DNA from: Actinomycetota bacterium
GTDB lineage: Bacteria > Actinomycetota > Actinomycetes > S36-B12
NCBI GenBank assembly: GCA_030681835.1
Contig: JAUXRN010000170.1
Location: forward strand, 1-64,000
Direction: 5' to 3'
Length of the DNA stretch: 64,000 bases
Shown here: positions 24,426 to 33,080 of the stretch, piece after piece
Layout: each line of letters begins with the position of its first letter
Numbering within the stretch: the stretch's first letter is position 1
The notes under the pieces: model-generated
Database searches by the model: none
Seen by the model: only the letters and a program-made list of their open reading frames with translations
Told to the model about the DNA's origin: nothing
Position numbers and translations under genes: made by a program

Positions 24426-26374
24426 AGCCCGAGGAGGGACGCCTGGCGGTCGAAGTCCGCGACCTCTGCCCTGACCTCGTCGAAGGTGCCCCGGGCACTG
24501 ATCCGCCCGCCCTCCAGGTAGAGCACCTGGTCCGCGTACCGGACCGTCGCCAGGCGGTGGGCCACCGTGATGGTGGTGACCTCCCCTTCGAGCTCCTGCA
24601 GGGTCTGGATGATCGCCTGCTCGGTTTCCGCGTCCAGGGCGCTGGTCGCCTCGTCGAGGACGAGGAGCTTGGGGCGGGTGTAGAGGGCACGGGCAATACC
24701 CAGGCGCTGCCGCTGCCCCCCGCTCAGCCGGAACCCGCGCTCGCCGATCATGGTGTCCAGGCCCTCGCGGTTCTCGACCAGGAACGTATCGAGGTGGGCG
24801 CGCTTCAGGGCCTCCCAGACGAGGTCGTCGTCGATGGCTCCCGACGGGAGCCCGAGCGCGACGTTCTCGCGCACGGACCCTGCGACCAGGGCGACGGCCT
24901 GCGGGACGTAGGAGATCGCTCCGGGCCAGCGGTCGATGGCGGCGCGCGGTGCCTCTCCGCTGATGGTGACGGATCCGGAGTCAGGCTTCATCACCCCGAG
25001 GATCACATCGGCGAGCGTCGACTTCCCCGCTCCGGTCGACCCCACGAGCGCGATCGACGTGCCCGTCTGGGCCGTGAAGGTGGCGTCGACCAGGGCCGGA
25101 TCTGCCGCGTCGCTGTAGGTCAGGGTCACCGCTTCGACCCGCACCTCCGCGACGAAGTCGGGGTACCCGCGAACGACGTGCGCGTGGATCTCCTCCGCGC
25201 TCATGCGAGGGGCCGGGGCATCTCCGTCAGTTGTCCGGGTCCGCTCGAGGTAGTCGGACATGAAGAAGGTGGGCTGCGCCTGGACCGCCGCGTTGCGGAT
25301 CGTGATGCTGGCTCCCTGGAGGCGGAGCAGTCCGGGCAGGATTCGCGAGCCGGCCGCGAGGAAGAGCGCCACGGTCGCGGCTGCCGTCGTCCAGTCCTCG
25401 GTCAGGAATTGCACGACACCGAGCACGAGGACACCGAGGTACAGCGCGATGTCGAGCACGTACTTGGGGATTTCCAGGATGAAGGCCGCGGTGGCGCTGG
25501 CTCCGGCGTACCGGCCCACGAGGCCTTCGTACCTGCTGATGTAGAGGTCGCGCCGGTTCAGGACCGTGGCCTCCCGGTAGGTGGCCAGTGCCTCGGAGAC
25601 GGCGGTCAGGGTGTCGATGGACGCGTCGGTCATGACCTGGGCATTGCGGGAGGTCCACGATCCCAGGGCCTTGTAGAGCACGAGTGCGATGACGACGAAC
25701 AGGGCGATGCAGATGATGGTCAAGGTGGGGTCGTAGAGGAACAGGCTGATGCCGACGATGGAGAACAGGAACAGTTCCGCCGCGATCATGATCGCGGACC
25801 CCAGCAGCGAGACCGTGGCGGCTCCCACGCCGCTGCCGAGTGCGTACATCGCCTCAGGCGTCGTCCATCTCTGCACGACCGCCAGGGGCCGGGACAGGAA
25901 CTCGCGGGCCAGCCGGGCGGAGACGTCGGCCTGGCGGTGGGCAAGGAACCTGATGATCCGCCGGGACATGAGGGCCGACAGGACCGTCTTGAGGACCAGG
26001 ATGACAACGGCCGCCACGGCCAGGATCACGGACAGTTGCGAGATGGTCAGGCTCTCCAGGCCCACCGTCGACAGCAGGTTCGTGACCCAGTCGGGGGTGG
26101 TCGGCGCGCTGGTGTCGGAGTTGGCCGTCGCGCCCAGTCCAGAGACCGCGACCGCCGCCACCAGGCCGATCAGGGCGATGCCGATGAGGTCGAGCACCCC
26201 GAGGGAGATCTGGACTGCGGACGCGAGGAACAGCAGGCGCCGCTTGCTGGGGGGAAGGAGCGACACGGCCTTGCGGACGGCCGGCACCACGCCGGGGCTC
26301 TCGAAGTCGACGACGTTGAGGCCGCGATGGGGGACGTCCGGCTCGGCGGTCTCCAGGCCGTCCGGGTCGCTCAC
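24422..26374 (-). CDS. ABC exporter, paralogue of the 12.9 kb exporter
   Basis: The 650-residue half-transporter has about six membrane helices and an ATPase with Walker A GSTGAGKST, signature LSGGQRQRLGIARALYTRP, Walker B LLVLDEATSALDAETEQ and H-loop AHR. It shares long near-identical stretches with the protein at 12924-14762, including the C-terminal QASLLGL/QAQLLGL ending, so the two are paralogues. It starts at GTG 26374, 7 nt after TAGGTT, with no ribosome binding site. The gene is probably leaderless and heads a two-gene operon with the glycosyltransferase. A lipid-linked glycan flippase role is the likeliest. Confidence 0.86.
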   Translation of the reverse strand: MSDPDGLETAEPDVPHRGLNVVDFESPGVVPAVRKAVSLLPPSKRRLLFLASAVQISLGVLDLIGIALIGLVAAVAVSGLGATANSDTSAPTTPDWVTNLLSTVGLESLTISQLSVILAVAAVVILVLKTVLSALMSRRIIRFLAHRQADVSARLAREFLSRPLAVVQRWTTPEAMYALGSGVGAATVSLLGSAIMIAAELFLFSIVGISLFLYDPTLTIICIALFVVIALVLYKALGSWTSRNAQVMTDASIDTLTAVSEALATYREATVLNRRDLYISRYEGLVGRYAGASATAAFILEIPKYVLDIALYLGVLVLGVVQFLTEDWTTAAATVALFLAAGSRILPGLLRLQGASITIRNAAVQAQPTFFMSDYLERTRTTDGDAPAPRMSAEEIHAHVVRGYPDFVAEVRVEAVTLTYSDAADPALVDATFTAQTGTSIALVGSTGAGKSTLADVILGVMKPDSGSVTISGEAPRAAIDRWPGAISYVPQAVALVAGSVRENVALGLPSGAIDDDLVWEALKRAHLDTFLVENREGLDTMIGERGFRLSGGQRQRLGIARALYTRPKLLVLDEATSALDAETEQAIIQTLQELEGEVTTITVAHRLATVRYADQVLYLEGGRISARGTFDEVRAEVADFDRQASLLGL

Positions 26375-26381
26375 GCCCGAT

Positions 26382-26387
26382 AACCTA
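26382..26387 (-). promoter_or_regulatory. -10 box of a leaderless promoter (second ABC exporter)
   Basis: TAGGTT on the minus strand ends 7 nt before GTG 26374. The gene's first codons contain no upstream Shine-Dalgarno. Confidence 0.5.
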
Positions 26388-26424
26388 CCTTCACCAGCGT
26401 GACCACCGGCCTTGGAGCGAGCGC

Positions 26425-27267
26425 GTGACAGCCCTGTTCGTCGGCGTGGTCAGCCATCAGGGATCACGCTTCTCCGTCAGTCAGGGGCCGGACGGCCTGG
26501 CAGCGCGACTGGCCGAGGCCCTCCGCGGGCACGGGGTCGACTGCACCGTCGTCGTCTGCACCGAGGACCTGCTCGACGAGTCCCGATTCCAACTCACCGA
26601 GGCCATGGTCCAGTCGAGCCTCAGCGAGCAACTGCGGCTGGATCGGCGCTGGACCGCGTTCCTACGCCGACCCCAAGGCCCGGGCTGGTGGGCGCACCAC
26701 GCCGCCCGCTGGGGCCGTCGCTCCACCCAGCGGGTCCGGTCGCCAGGACCGGGCATGGTGCGGCGACTGCTGAACATCGAGTTGGCCCACCTGAGGCTGC
26801 TCGGCGAGGGAGCCAGGTCGGCAGCGGACTGGGTGCTGATCCTCGAGGACGACGCCGGCTGCACCGACGTCGCCGACGCGGCCGCGGGGCTGGCCGGGAT
26901 CATCCAGGCCCCCGGCGCCCAGCCGGAGTTCGTGAACGTTTCGCAGTCGTTCAGCCTGGCCCAGCTCGGCATCGTGCACCTGCTCACCCCGGCGGATGGC
27001 CACTGGGCCGGCACGCAGGATCGCTCGCTCCTGCAGTCCGCGGTTCCGGTGACCAACACCGTGTGCGCCATCGCCTACCGGGCGGCGTTCGCTGGCCGGC
27101 TGCTCGAGGTCATGGAGGCGCTGCCGCTGGAGCCGGTCGTGCCCATCGACTGGAAGCTCAACCTCGCGCTTATGGCGATGGCTGACTCCGGCGAGCTCAC
27201 CGCTGGCGACTGCTGGCTGGTGGACCCGGCGCCCATCGACCAACTCTCCATGCAGCCACAGGGATAA
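26425..27267 (+). CDS. Putative glycosyltransferase, GT25-like
   Basis: The 280-residue protein has DWVLILEDDAGCTDVADAA, the acidic motif found in family 25 (LPS and procollagen-type) transferases. It is followed by EFVNVSQSFS and by PVVPIDWKLNLAL, a second acidic site. The remainder is not clearly related to anything I know. GTG 26425 follows TTGGAGCG. It leads a plus-strand operon with a TylF-like methyltransferase, a GT2 and a large membrane protein, spaced 6-7 nt or overlapping. The family call is tentative. Confidence 0.55.
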   Translation: MTALFVGVVSHQGSRFSVSQGPDGLAARLAEALRGHGVDCTVVVCTEDLLDESRFQLTEAMVQSSLSEQLRLDRRWTAFLRRPQGPGWWAHHAARWGRRSTQRVRSPGPGMVRRLLNIELAHLRLLGEGARSAADWVLILEDDAGCTDVADAAAGLAGIIQAPGAQPEFVNVSQSFSLAQLGIVHLLTPADGHWAGTQDRSLLQSAVPVTNTVCAIAYRAAFAGRLLEVMEALPLEPVVPIDWKLNLALMAMADSGELTAGDCWLVDPAPIDQLSMQPQG

Positions 27268-27274
27268 TGCCGGA

Positions 27275-28045
27275 GTGAAGCGCTACGAGCAGGTCGTGGA
27301 CTCCGTGGCCAGGAGGATGGGCCTGCAGGTGTCCCGGCTCGGCAGCGCCGAGCGACGCCTACCCGTCGAGGCCACCAAGGCCGACTCGGACCTCATCGAC
27401 TCGCTGCGCCCCTACACGATGACATCGGCCGAGCGGCTGTGGAGCCTGCTCAACGCCGTGCGGTACGTCGTTGACGAAGGGCTGACCGGGGACTTCGCCG
27501 AGTGCGGGGTCTGGCGAGGTGGCAGCGTCATGGCGATGGCTCGCGGGCTGCTGGACCTAGGCGTCACGGACCGGCGGATCTGGCTGTACGACACCTTCGC
27601 CGGGATGACCGACCCGACCGCAGCGGATGTCGAGGCCGGCACGGGCGTCACAGCCGCGCAGATGCTCGCGACGACCGACGTGGGCGACGGCAACAACGTG
27701 TGGTGCATCGCCGACCGCAACGACGTCGAGGCCAATGTTCGATCCACCGGGTACCCGGCGGACATGTTCAGGTTCGTCGAGGGCGACGTGGCGGTCACGC
27801 TTCGCGAGTCGGTCCCCGAATCGATCGCGCTGCTCCGGCTGGACACGGACTGGTACGAGTCCACGCGCATCGGCATGGAGGTCCTGTACCCGCGCCTCGT
27901 CGTTGGCGGGGTGTGCATCCTCGATGACTACGGCCACTGGCAGGGCGCACGGACGGCCGTGGACGAGTACTTCGCCGGACAGGGGCACCGGCCGTACATG
28001 CACCCGATCGACTACTCCGGCCGCGTCTTCATCAAGACGCGGTAG
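27275..28045 (+). CDS. TylF/MycF-family O-methyltransferase
   Basis: The 256-residue protein has the TylF signature FAECGVWRGGSVMAMA at 74-89, RIWLYDTFAGMTDPT, LLRLDTDWYESTR and the Mg2+-binding ILDDYGHWQGAR. Members of this family O-methylate deoxysugars on macrolides and sugars in surface polysaccharides, using S-adenosylmethionine and Mg2+. GTG 27275 follows GGAG only one nucleotide upstream, but a GATAAT box ends 6 nt before it, so it may be partly leaderless. It belongs to the operon begun at 26425. Confidence 0.82.
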   Translation: MKRYEQVVDSVARRMGLQVSRLGSAERRLPVEATKADSDLIDSLRPYTMTSAERLWSLLNAVRYVVDEGLTGDFAECGVWRGGSVMAMARGLLDLGVTDRRIWLYDTFAGMTDPTAADVEAGTGVTAAQMLATTDVGDGNNVWCIADRNDVEANVRSTGYPADMFRFVEGDVAVTLRESVPESIALLRLDTDWYESTRIGMEVLYPRLVVGGVCILDDYGHWQGARTAVDEYFAGQGHRPYMHPIDYSGRVFIKTR

Positions 28046-28051
28046 CGACAC

Positions 28052-28825
28052 GTGACCGAGCAGCCCTGGCTCAGCGTGATCACGGTCGTCAAGGACGATC
28101 CGCCCGGCATGCGACGCAGCATCGAGTCGCTCGTGGCCCAGGACCTCGACGGCGTGGAGTACCTCGTCAACGACGGGTCGGCAGACAGGGATGCCGTGCC
28201 CAGCCAGCTCGCCGGAGTGGATCACCGTTACGCGTGGTCGCCGCCGCTCGGCATCTACCCGGCCATGAACGCCGCGCTGGCATCCGCGACCGGCGACTAC
28301 GTGTACTTCCTCAACGCTGGCGACGCCTTCCATTCGGCCGACGTGCTCCAGCGTGTCCGCACGGCACTCCAAGGCCAGCCCACCTGGGCATTCGGGGAGG
28401 TCGAGATCGTGCAGCGGGACGGAGCACGGGTAGTCACCCCGCGTTGGGACTACGCCCGGGAGAAGGCCGCGCAGTTCAGCAACGGCCGGTTCCCACCCCA
28501 CCAGGGCACCTTCGCCCAGCGCGCGGCCCTGATCGAGGCCGGTGGGTTCGACCCGCGGTACTCGATCGTGGCCGACTACGTCGCCTTCCTGCGGCTGGGC
28601 CAGCGCGCCAACCCGCTGTACCTCGACCTCGTGGTCGGCACCTTCGCCGAAGGAGGCATCTCCACGACACGATGGCCCGAGTCGCTGCGCCAGTTCCATC
28701 GGGCCCGCCGGGAGGTCCTGCGACCGCGTGGCTGGGACGCGGCAAGGGAGTACGCAGGGACCGCCCGGCAGGCCGTGGCCATGACCGTCTACCGGGGTGT
28801 CGTGTCCCGATTCCGGCGGGCCTGA
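28052..28825 (+). CDS. Family 2 glycosyltransferase
   Basis: The 257-residue GT-A enzyme has SVITVVKDDPPGMRRSIES, YLVNDGSADRD and YVYFLNAGDAFHSADV, where the DXD site is reduced to AGD. Substitutions of this kind occur in the branch of family 2 that contains WfgS- and WfeV-like transferases. GGFDPRYSIVADYVAFLRL is the later acceptor motif. GTG 28052 lies 6 nt after the methyltransferase stop, and its own stop overlaps the next gene as TGATG. It adds a sugar to the glycan repeat; identity of the sugar is open. Confidence 0.78.
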   Translation: MTEQPWLSVITVVKDDPPGMRRSIESLVAQDLDGVEYLVNDGSADRDAVPSQLAGVDHRYAWSPPLGIYPAMNAALASATGDYVYFLNAGDAFHSADVLQRVRTALQGQPTWAFGEVEIVQRDGARVVTPRWDYAREKAAQFSNGRFPPHQGTFAQRAALIEAGGFDPRYSIVADYVAFLRLGQRANPLYLDLVVGTFAEGGISTTRWPESLRQFHRARREVLRPRGWDAAREYAGTARQAVAMTVYRGVVSRFRRA

Positions 28826-30939
28826 TGGCCCTCGCGCTGGCAGTCCTCATCGTCCTCGCCCAGGCAGCGACCGGGGCCTTCTGGTGGCGGCTTGCGCGAG
28901 GCCCCTCGGTGCGCGTCCTCGAGGCGGCTGGCATGGGCCTGGCCCTCGGCTCGGCGGCTGCCACCTTGTCCGGAGTCCTCCTGGTAGGGATAGCGCCGGC
29001 CGGTTGGGGCTGGGCGGCGCCGACAGTCGTGACTGTGATTGCCGCGCCCATCCTGCTGAGTAGGCGGCCCGGGCTCCTGCGCACGTGGCGGCCAACCCCC
29101 TGGCGACCGGCCCTGGTGGCCCTCGTCATCAGCGGGGGCCTTGGCCTGGCGTCCATCGCCGTGAACCTGCGCAACTACCCCCTCGAGTCGGCCGGAACGA
29201 TCACCACGTACCACCCCGACATGACCTTCTTCGAGGCCTTGTCGACGTCGCTGGCCAGGCTCGGCCCTTCGGACAGCATCTTCATGGCCGGGGCCGAACT
29301 CCGGTACCACTGGTTCTCGTACGCCTGGGCCGGGCAGGTCGCGCAGGCCGCCGCGACGGAGCCCTTCGTCGTGCTCACCCGGCTGCTGCCGGTTGTCGCT
29401 CTCGCGGGATCAGTGCTCATCGCCGTGTCGTGGACGCAGCGCCTCACGAAGGGGTTCTGGGCCCCGTCAGTGGCCGGTGTCCTCATCGTCTTCGGTGGCT
29501 ACGTCGGGGCGACCTACGGCACCATTCTCAACTTCGACTCCCCCTCCCAGGCCCTTGCCACGGTGTGGATGCTCGCGCTCTGCTTCGCCCTGCTCGGCAC
29601 GCTCGGCCGCCGGGCGACGCGCCCACGCGTGCTGGCCGGCCTGCTGGCCGTAGTCGCCCTCCTGTCGGTGGCCACCACAGCCGGCAAGGTGAACTCCGCG
29701 GCGGTCGTCGTCGCGGGCTGGGGGCTCGTGGCACTGGTGGCACTCCTGCGCCGCGAGCCGTGGACCGGGCGGGCCTGGCTCGCCCTCGGCTTCCTCGCCG
29801 CCGCCTCGGGGATCGCCTACGTCGCGTGGATCAGCGGTCCGGCCGAGGCCGACAACTTCGGGGTGGGCACGCTGCTGAACAAGGCTTCCAGCGTCCAGGG
29901 ACTCAACCCGAGCCAGGCCTCGTGGGGCATCGTCGCCGGGACCCTCATCCTGGCGATCGCCATGCTGCCGCGCTGGGCCGGCGTCGCCTGGCTGGTGGCC
30001 TCGGTGCGCTCGCGCTGGCAGCCCTTCACGGTGCTCAGCGTCGGCACGGGGGCAGCGGGGATCCTCGCCCTGCTGCTGCTCAGCGGAGGCATGAACGACT
30101 CGTGGTTCGCCCTCTCCGCCTCTGCGCCGCTGTCCGTCGCGTCGGCCGTGGGGCTGTCGCGGGCCGTGCGGGCGACGGCACCCGGGCGGGGTTGGCGTCC
30201 CGCCCCGCTCATCGTGGTCGCCATGGGATGCGGCGTTGCGCTGGCCGCCGTCGTGCTCGTGCTGTGGTCGTTCGGGCCCGACCGATCGCCCACGCTCCGG
30301 TGGCTGGGACCCCTTGTCGCCGTCGGAGGCGCGATCGCGCTCGGCACCCTCCTCGCGCGCCGACGCACGCCTCCGGGAGCCCGACGGGCGACCGGTCTGG
30401 CGCTGACCCTCGTCATCCTCGTGGCTATGGCAGGACTGGGACGAGTCCTCAGCCTCGGCGCGGGCAGCTTCGCGGTCCAGCCGGAGACCGGCTTCTCGCC
30501 GAGCGAGTTCAGCCCGTTCGAGGCGGCCACCGACGCCATCGACCAGCAGGGCGTCAACTCGTGGTCTCCGGCTCAGGTGGGCGCGGCCGCGTGGCTGCGC
30601 CAGCACGTAGGCGACGACGGGTTGGTGGCCACCAACATCGCGTTCGGCTCCCTCGTACCGGCCCTGAGCGGTCGCACCATGTACGTGTCCGAGATCCGCT
30701 ACCTGGCCAAGTACGGCCGGGCCAGCCGCATCGACGACATGCTCGCCCGCGAAGAGGCCACCTGGTCGTTCGTCGAGTCACCCAGCGCCGCGACAGCCAC
30801 GCCCCTGTGCGAGGCGGGGGTCGACGCGCTCTGGGTGGACCCCGACCGCACGTCCACCCGTGACTGGGCGCCCTGGGCGGCTCCCGTCATCACGGCCGAT
30901 GACGTCATCGTGCTGGCGCTGGACCCGTCAGCCTGCTGA
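28825..30939 (+). CDS. Large polytopic membrane protein, GT-C-like
   Basis: The 704-residue protein has around 14 hydrophobic segments from residue 1 to ~560. A soluble C-terminal part follows, containing AWLRQHVGDDGLVATN and YVSEIRYLAKYGRAS. An extracytoplasmic loop holds TYHPDMTFFEALS and AELRYHWFSYAWAGQVAQAA. Its layout resembles lipid-linked-sugar-dependent GT-C transferases and related membrane proteins. The ATG at 28825 overlaps the GT2 stop; longer in-frame versions are not supported. It might transfer a sugar outside the membrane or act in polymerisation. The 3' end overlaps a convergent GT2 by 12 nt. Confidence 0.6.
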   Translation: MALALAVLIVLAQAATGAFWWRLARGPSVRVLEAAGMGLALGSAAATLSGVLLVGIAPAGWGWAAPTVVTVIAAPILLSRRPGLLRTWRPTPWRPALVALVISGGLGLASIAVNLRNYPLESAGTITTYHPDMTFFEALSTSLARLGPSDSIFMAGAELRYHWFSYAWAGQVAQAAATEPFVVLTRLLPVVALAGSVLIAVSWTQRLTKGFWAPSVAGVLIVFGGYVGATYGTILNFDSPSQALATVWMLALCFALLGTLGRRATRPRVLAGLLAVVALLSVATTAGKVNSAAVVVAGWGLVALVALLRREPWTGRAWLALGFLAAASGIAYVAWISGPAEADNFGVGTLLNKASSVQGLNPSQASWGIVAGTLILAIAMLPRWAGVAWLVASVRSRWQPFTVLSVGTGAAGILALLLLSGGMNDSWFALSASAPLSVASAVGLSRAVRATAPGRGWRPAPLIVVAMGCGVALAAVVLVLWSFGPDRSPTLRWLGPLVAVGGAIALGTLLARRRTPPGARRATGLALTLVILVAMAGLGRVLSLGAGSFAVQPETGFSPSEFSPFEAATDAIDQQGVNSWSPAQVGAAAWLRQHVGDDGLVATNIAFGSLVPALSGRTMYVSEIRYLAKYGRASRIDDMLAREEATWSFVESPSAATATPLCEAGVDALWVDPDRTSTRDWAPWAAPVITADDVIVLALDPSAC

Positions 30940-31710
30940 CGCCCGGATCGCGCGGCGCTGCACCTCGGCCGCTGCCATGCGAGTGGCCACCCGCACCGGC
31001 CCCTCCCACATCCAGGCGCACCGTCGTGCCCACGGCCCCAGCGCAGCGCGCTTGGCCCGCTCGGACTCCGCGATGTTGGTCGCTCGGTCGTCGACGGTCA
31101 GCGAGTCGGCGTGCCACCGGAAGGCCGAGACCACCACGCCCGTGTCGACCAGCCGGCCGAGGGCCTTCAGGCGCAGCAGCAGGTCGAGGTCGAACGCCAG
31201 CCGGTAGGACTGGTCCAGGCCGCCGACGGCCCGCCACGCATCGGCCCTGATCAGCAGGCCCGGCTGCGGGATCAGGTCGGGACCCCACCCGAGGATGCGC
31301 GGCGCCCAGGGACCGGCCCGGCTGATCCACAGCTCGCGGCCATGCGCGTCGACGTACCGGCATGCCCCGAACGCCACGACCGCCGACCGGTCGCGATCCA
31401 GGGCCCCTGCGGTGGCGGCAAGCGATCCGGGCTCGAGCAGGTCGTCGTCATTGAGCCAGTTCACGTACGCGTGCCGGTCCTGCGCCTGGCCCATGCCGAG
31501 GTTGATGGCCCCGGTCAGGCTGCCGGGATCGGGGAGCATGCGTGCCCCGAACTCGTCGGCCAGCGCGGCCGTCGCGGCGATGCCCGGAGGGGCCACGATG
31601 ACGACGTCGACCGGCTCGTCCTGCTCACGAATCGACGTGAGGGTCTCGCGCAGGTAGTCGTTGCGCCGGCCGAGCGTGGCGACGACGAGCAGGATCCGTG
31701 CCTCGGCCAT
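30928..31710 (-). CDS. Family 2 glycosyltransferase
   Basis: The 260-residue GT-A enzyme has RILLVVATLGRRNDYLRETL, NLGMGQAQDRHAYVNWLNDD with the NDDD metal site, IPQPGLLIRADAWRAVGG and LAFDLDLLLRLKAL. These are standard blocks for transferases acting on lipid-linked or capsular glycans. The ATG at 31710 is preceded by TAGACT, ending 9 nt upstream, so the transcript leader is probably two or three nucleotides. It is a single-gene unit facing the operon at 26.4-30.9 kb and divergent from the DUF4910 gene. Confidence 0.82.
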   Translation of the reverse strand: MAEARILLVVATLGRRNDYLRETLTSIREQDEPVDVVIVAPPGIAATAALADEFGARMLPDPGSLTGAINLGMGQAQDRHAYVNWLNDDDLLEPGSLAATAGALDRDRSAVVAFGACRYVDAHGRELWISRAGPWAPRILGWGPDLIPQPGLLIRADAWRAVGGLDQSYRLAFDLDLLLRLKALGRLVDTGVVVSAFRWHADSLTVDDRATNIAESERAKRAALGPWARRCAWMWEGPVRVATRMAAAEVQRRAIRASAG

Positions 31711-31719
31711 AGTCCCGTT

Positions 31720-31725
31720 AGTCTA
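31720..31725 (-). promoter_or_regulatory. -10 box upstream of the GT2 at 31710
   Basis: TAGACT on the minus strand ends 9 nt before ATG 31710, which would leave a leader of only 2-3 nt. It sits in the 56-nt divergent gap. Confidence 0.4.
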
Positions 31726-31766
31726 GGCGGGTTCGCCTTCCTCACCCGAGACGCAACGGGAGCCGC

Positions 31767-33080
31767 ATGGCCGCCGGGACGACCGACCTCGCTGAGGGTC
31801 GCTTCATGCACGACCTCGCCGGCCGCCTCTTCCCCATCTGTCGCAGCCTCACCGGCGACGGTGTCCGCGAGACCCTCTCCATCCTGAGCGAGCACCTGCC
31901 CGGACTGTCCGTCCATGAGGTCCCCAGCGGGACAGCGGCATTCGACTGGTCGGTGCCGGACGAATGGAACATCCGCGGCGCCTACCTCGACGGGCCGGAC
32001 GGCGAGCGGGTCCTCGACTTCGTCGACTCCAACATCCACGTCGTGGGGTACTCCGAGCCGGTCGACGCCCACCTGACCCTGGCCGAGCTCCAGCGCCACC
32101 TGCACTCGGATCCCGAGCTGCCCGAGGCGATCCCGTATGTCACGAGCTACTACAACCGCACGTGGGGCCTGTGCCTGAGCCACGCTCAACGCGAGTCCCT
32201 GTCCGACGGCACGTACCACGCCGTCATCGACAGCACCCTGGCCCCGGGCAGCCTGACCTACGCCGAGCTCGTCCTTCCCGGGCAATCGACCGACGAGGTC
32301 TTCATATCGACCTACGTGTGCCACCCATCCCTGGCGAACAACGAACTGTCCGGGCCGGTCGTGGCCACGGCACTGGCGCAATGGCTGGCCGCGCAGCCCG
32401 ACCGGCACTACACCTACCGATTCGTGTTCGTTCCCGAATCGATCGGAGCGCTGACCTACGCGAGCCGCAACCTCGACCACCTCAGGTCGCACGTCGTGGC
32501 GGGCTTCAACCTCACCTGCATCGGCGACGAGGGCCACCACTCCTACCTCGCGTCGCGCATGGGCAACCTCGCCATCGACCGCATCGCGCGCCGCGTGCTG
32601 GCGGGGCGGGACAACGCCGTCGAGTACTCCTACCTCGACCGCGGCAGCGACGAGCGGACCTACTGCGCACCGGGGATCGACCTGCCGCTCGTCTCCCTCA
32701 TGCGCACGAAGTACGGCGCCTACCGCGAGTACCACACCTCGCTCGACGACCTGAGCGTCATCACGCCGGTCGGCCTGCAGGGCGGCCTGGACCTCGTGCG
32801 CGACTGCGTCGAGGCGCTGGAGTCGGGCGTCTACTACCGCGCGACCGTCCTCGGCGAGCCCCAGCTCGGCCGTCGCGGCCTCTACCACGCGATGCACGCG
32901 CGCACCGTCGCCGACGAGGTCCTGCTTCGCACCCACGTCCTGGCCTATGCCGACGGGCAGCACTCGATCGACGATCTCGTGGAGCTCCTCTCCGTGCCCG
33001 CGCCGGACCTGCTCGCGCTCGTCGACGAACTCGTCGCCCACGGCCTGCTCGTGCCGGGCCCCCTGCGGAAGGAGTCCTGA
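31767..33080 (+). CDS. DUF4910/DUF2172 peptidase-like protein of glycan clusters
   Basis: The 437-residue protein has the DUF4910 layout: an M28-like fold interrupted by an inserted domain, and a winged-helix-like C terminus (HSIDDLVELLSVPAPDLLALV). Conserved stretches include FPICRSLTGDGVRETL, VPDEWNIRGAYL, the putative metal motif CHPSLANNELSGPVV, VPESIGALTYASRN and YREYHTSLDDLSVI. Aminopeptidase activity is the family guess, but such genes recur in surface-polysaccharide loci, where a sugar amidase or deacylase role would also fit. The ATG at 31767 follows GGGAG. Its stop overlaps the next methyltransferase as TGATG. Confidence 0.75.
   Translation: MAAGTTDLAEGRFMHDLAGRLFPICRSLTGDGVRETLSILSEHLPGLSVHEVPSGTAAFDWSVPDEWNIRGAYLDGPDGERVLDFVDSNIHVVGYSEPVDAHLTLAELQRHLHSDPELPEAIPYVTSYYNRTWGLCLSHAQRESLSDGTYHAVIDSTLAPGSLTYAELVLPGQSTDEVFISTYVCHPSLANNELSGPVVATALAQWLAAQPDRHYTYRFVFVPESIGALTYASRNLDHLRSHVVAGFNLTCIGDEGHHSYLASRMGNLAIDRIARRVLAGRDNAVEYSYLDRGSDERTYCAPGIDLPLVSLMRTKYGAYREYHTSLDDLSVITPVGLQGGLDLVRDCVEALESGVYYRATVLGEPQLGRRGLYHAMHARTVADEVLLRTHVLAYADGQHSIDDLVELLSVPAPDLLALVDELVAHGLLVPGPLRKES

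Noticed and set aside
24557-26383. Open plus-strand frame of 608 codons
   Set aside because: It is the complement of the second ABC exporter and is low-complexity, rich in Gly, Arg, Asp and Gln, as expected of antisense high-GC frames.
28234-28824. Upstream extension of the 28.8 kb membrane protein
   Set aside because: The extension overlaps the GT2 gene in another frame and has Arg/Pro-rich shadow sequence; ATG 28825 forms a TGATG junction.
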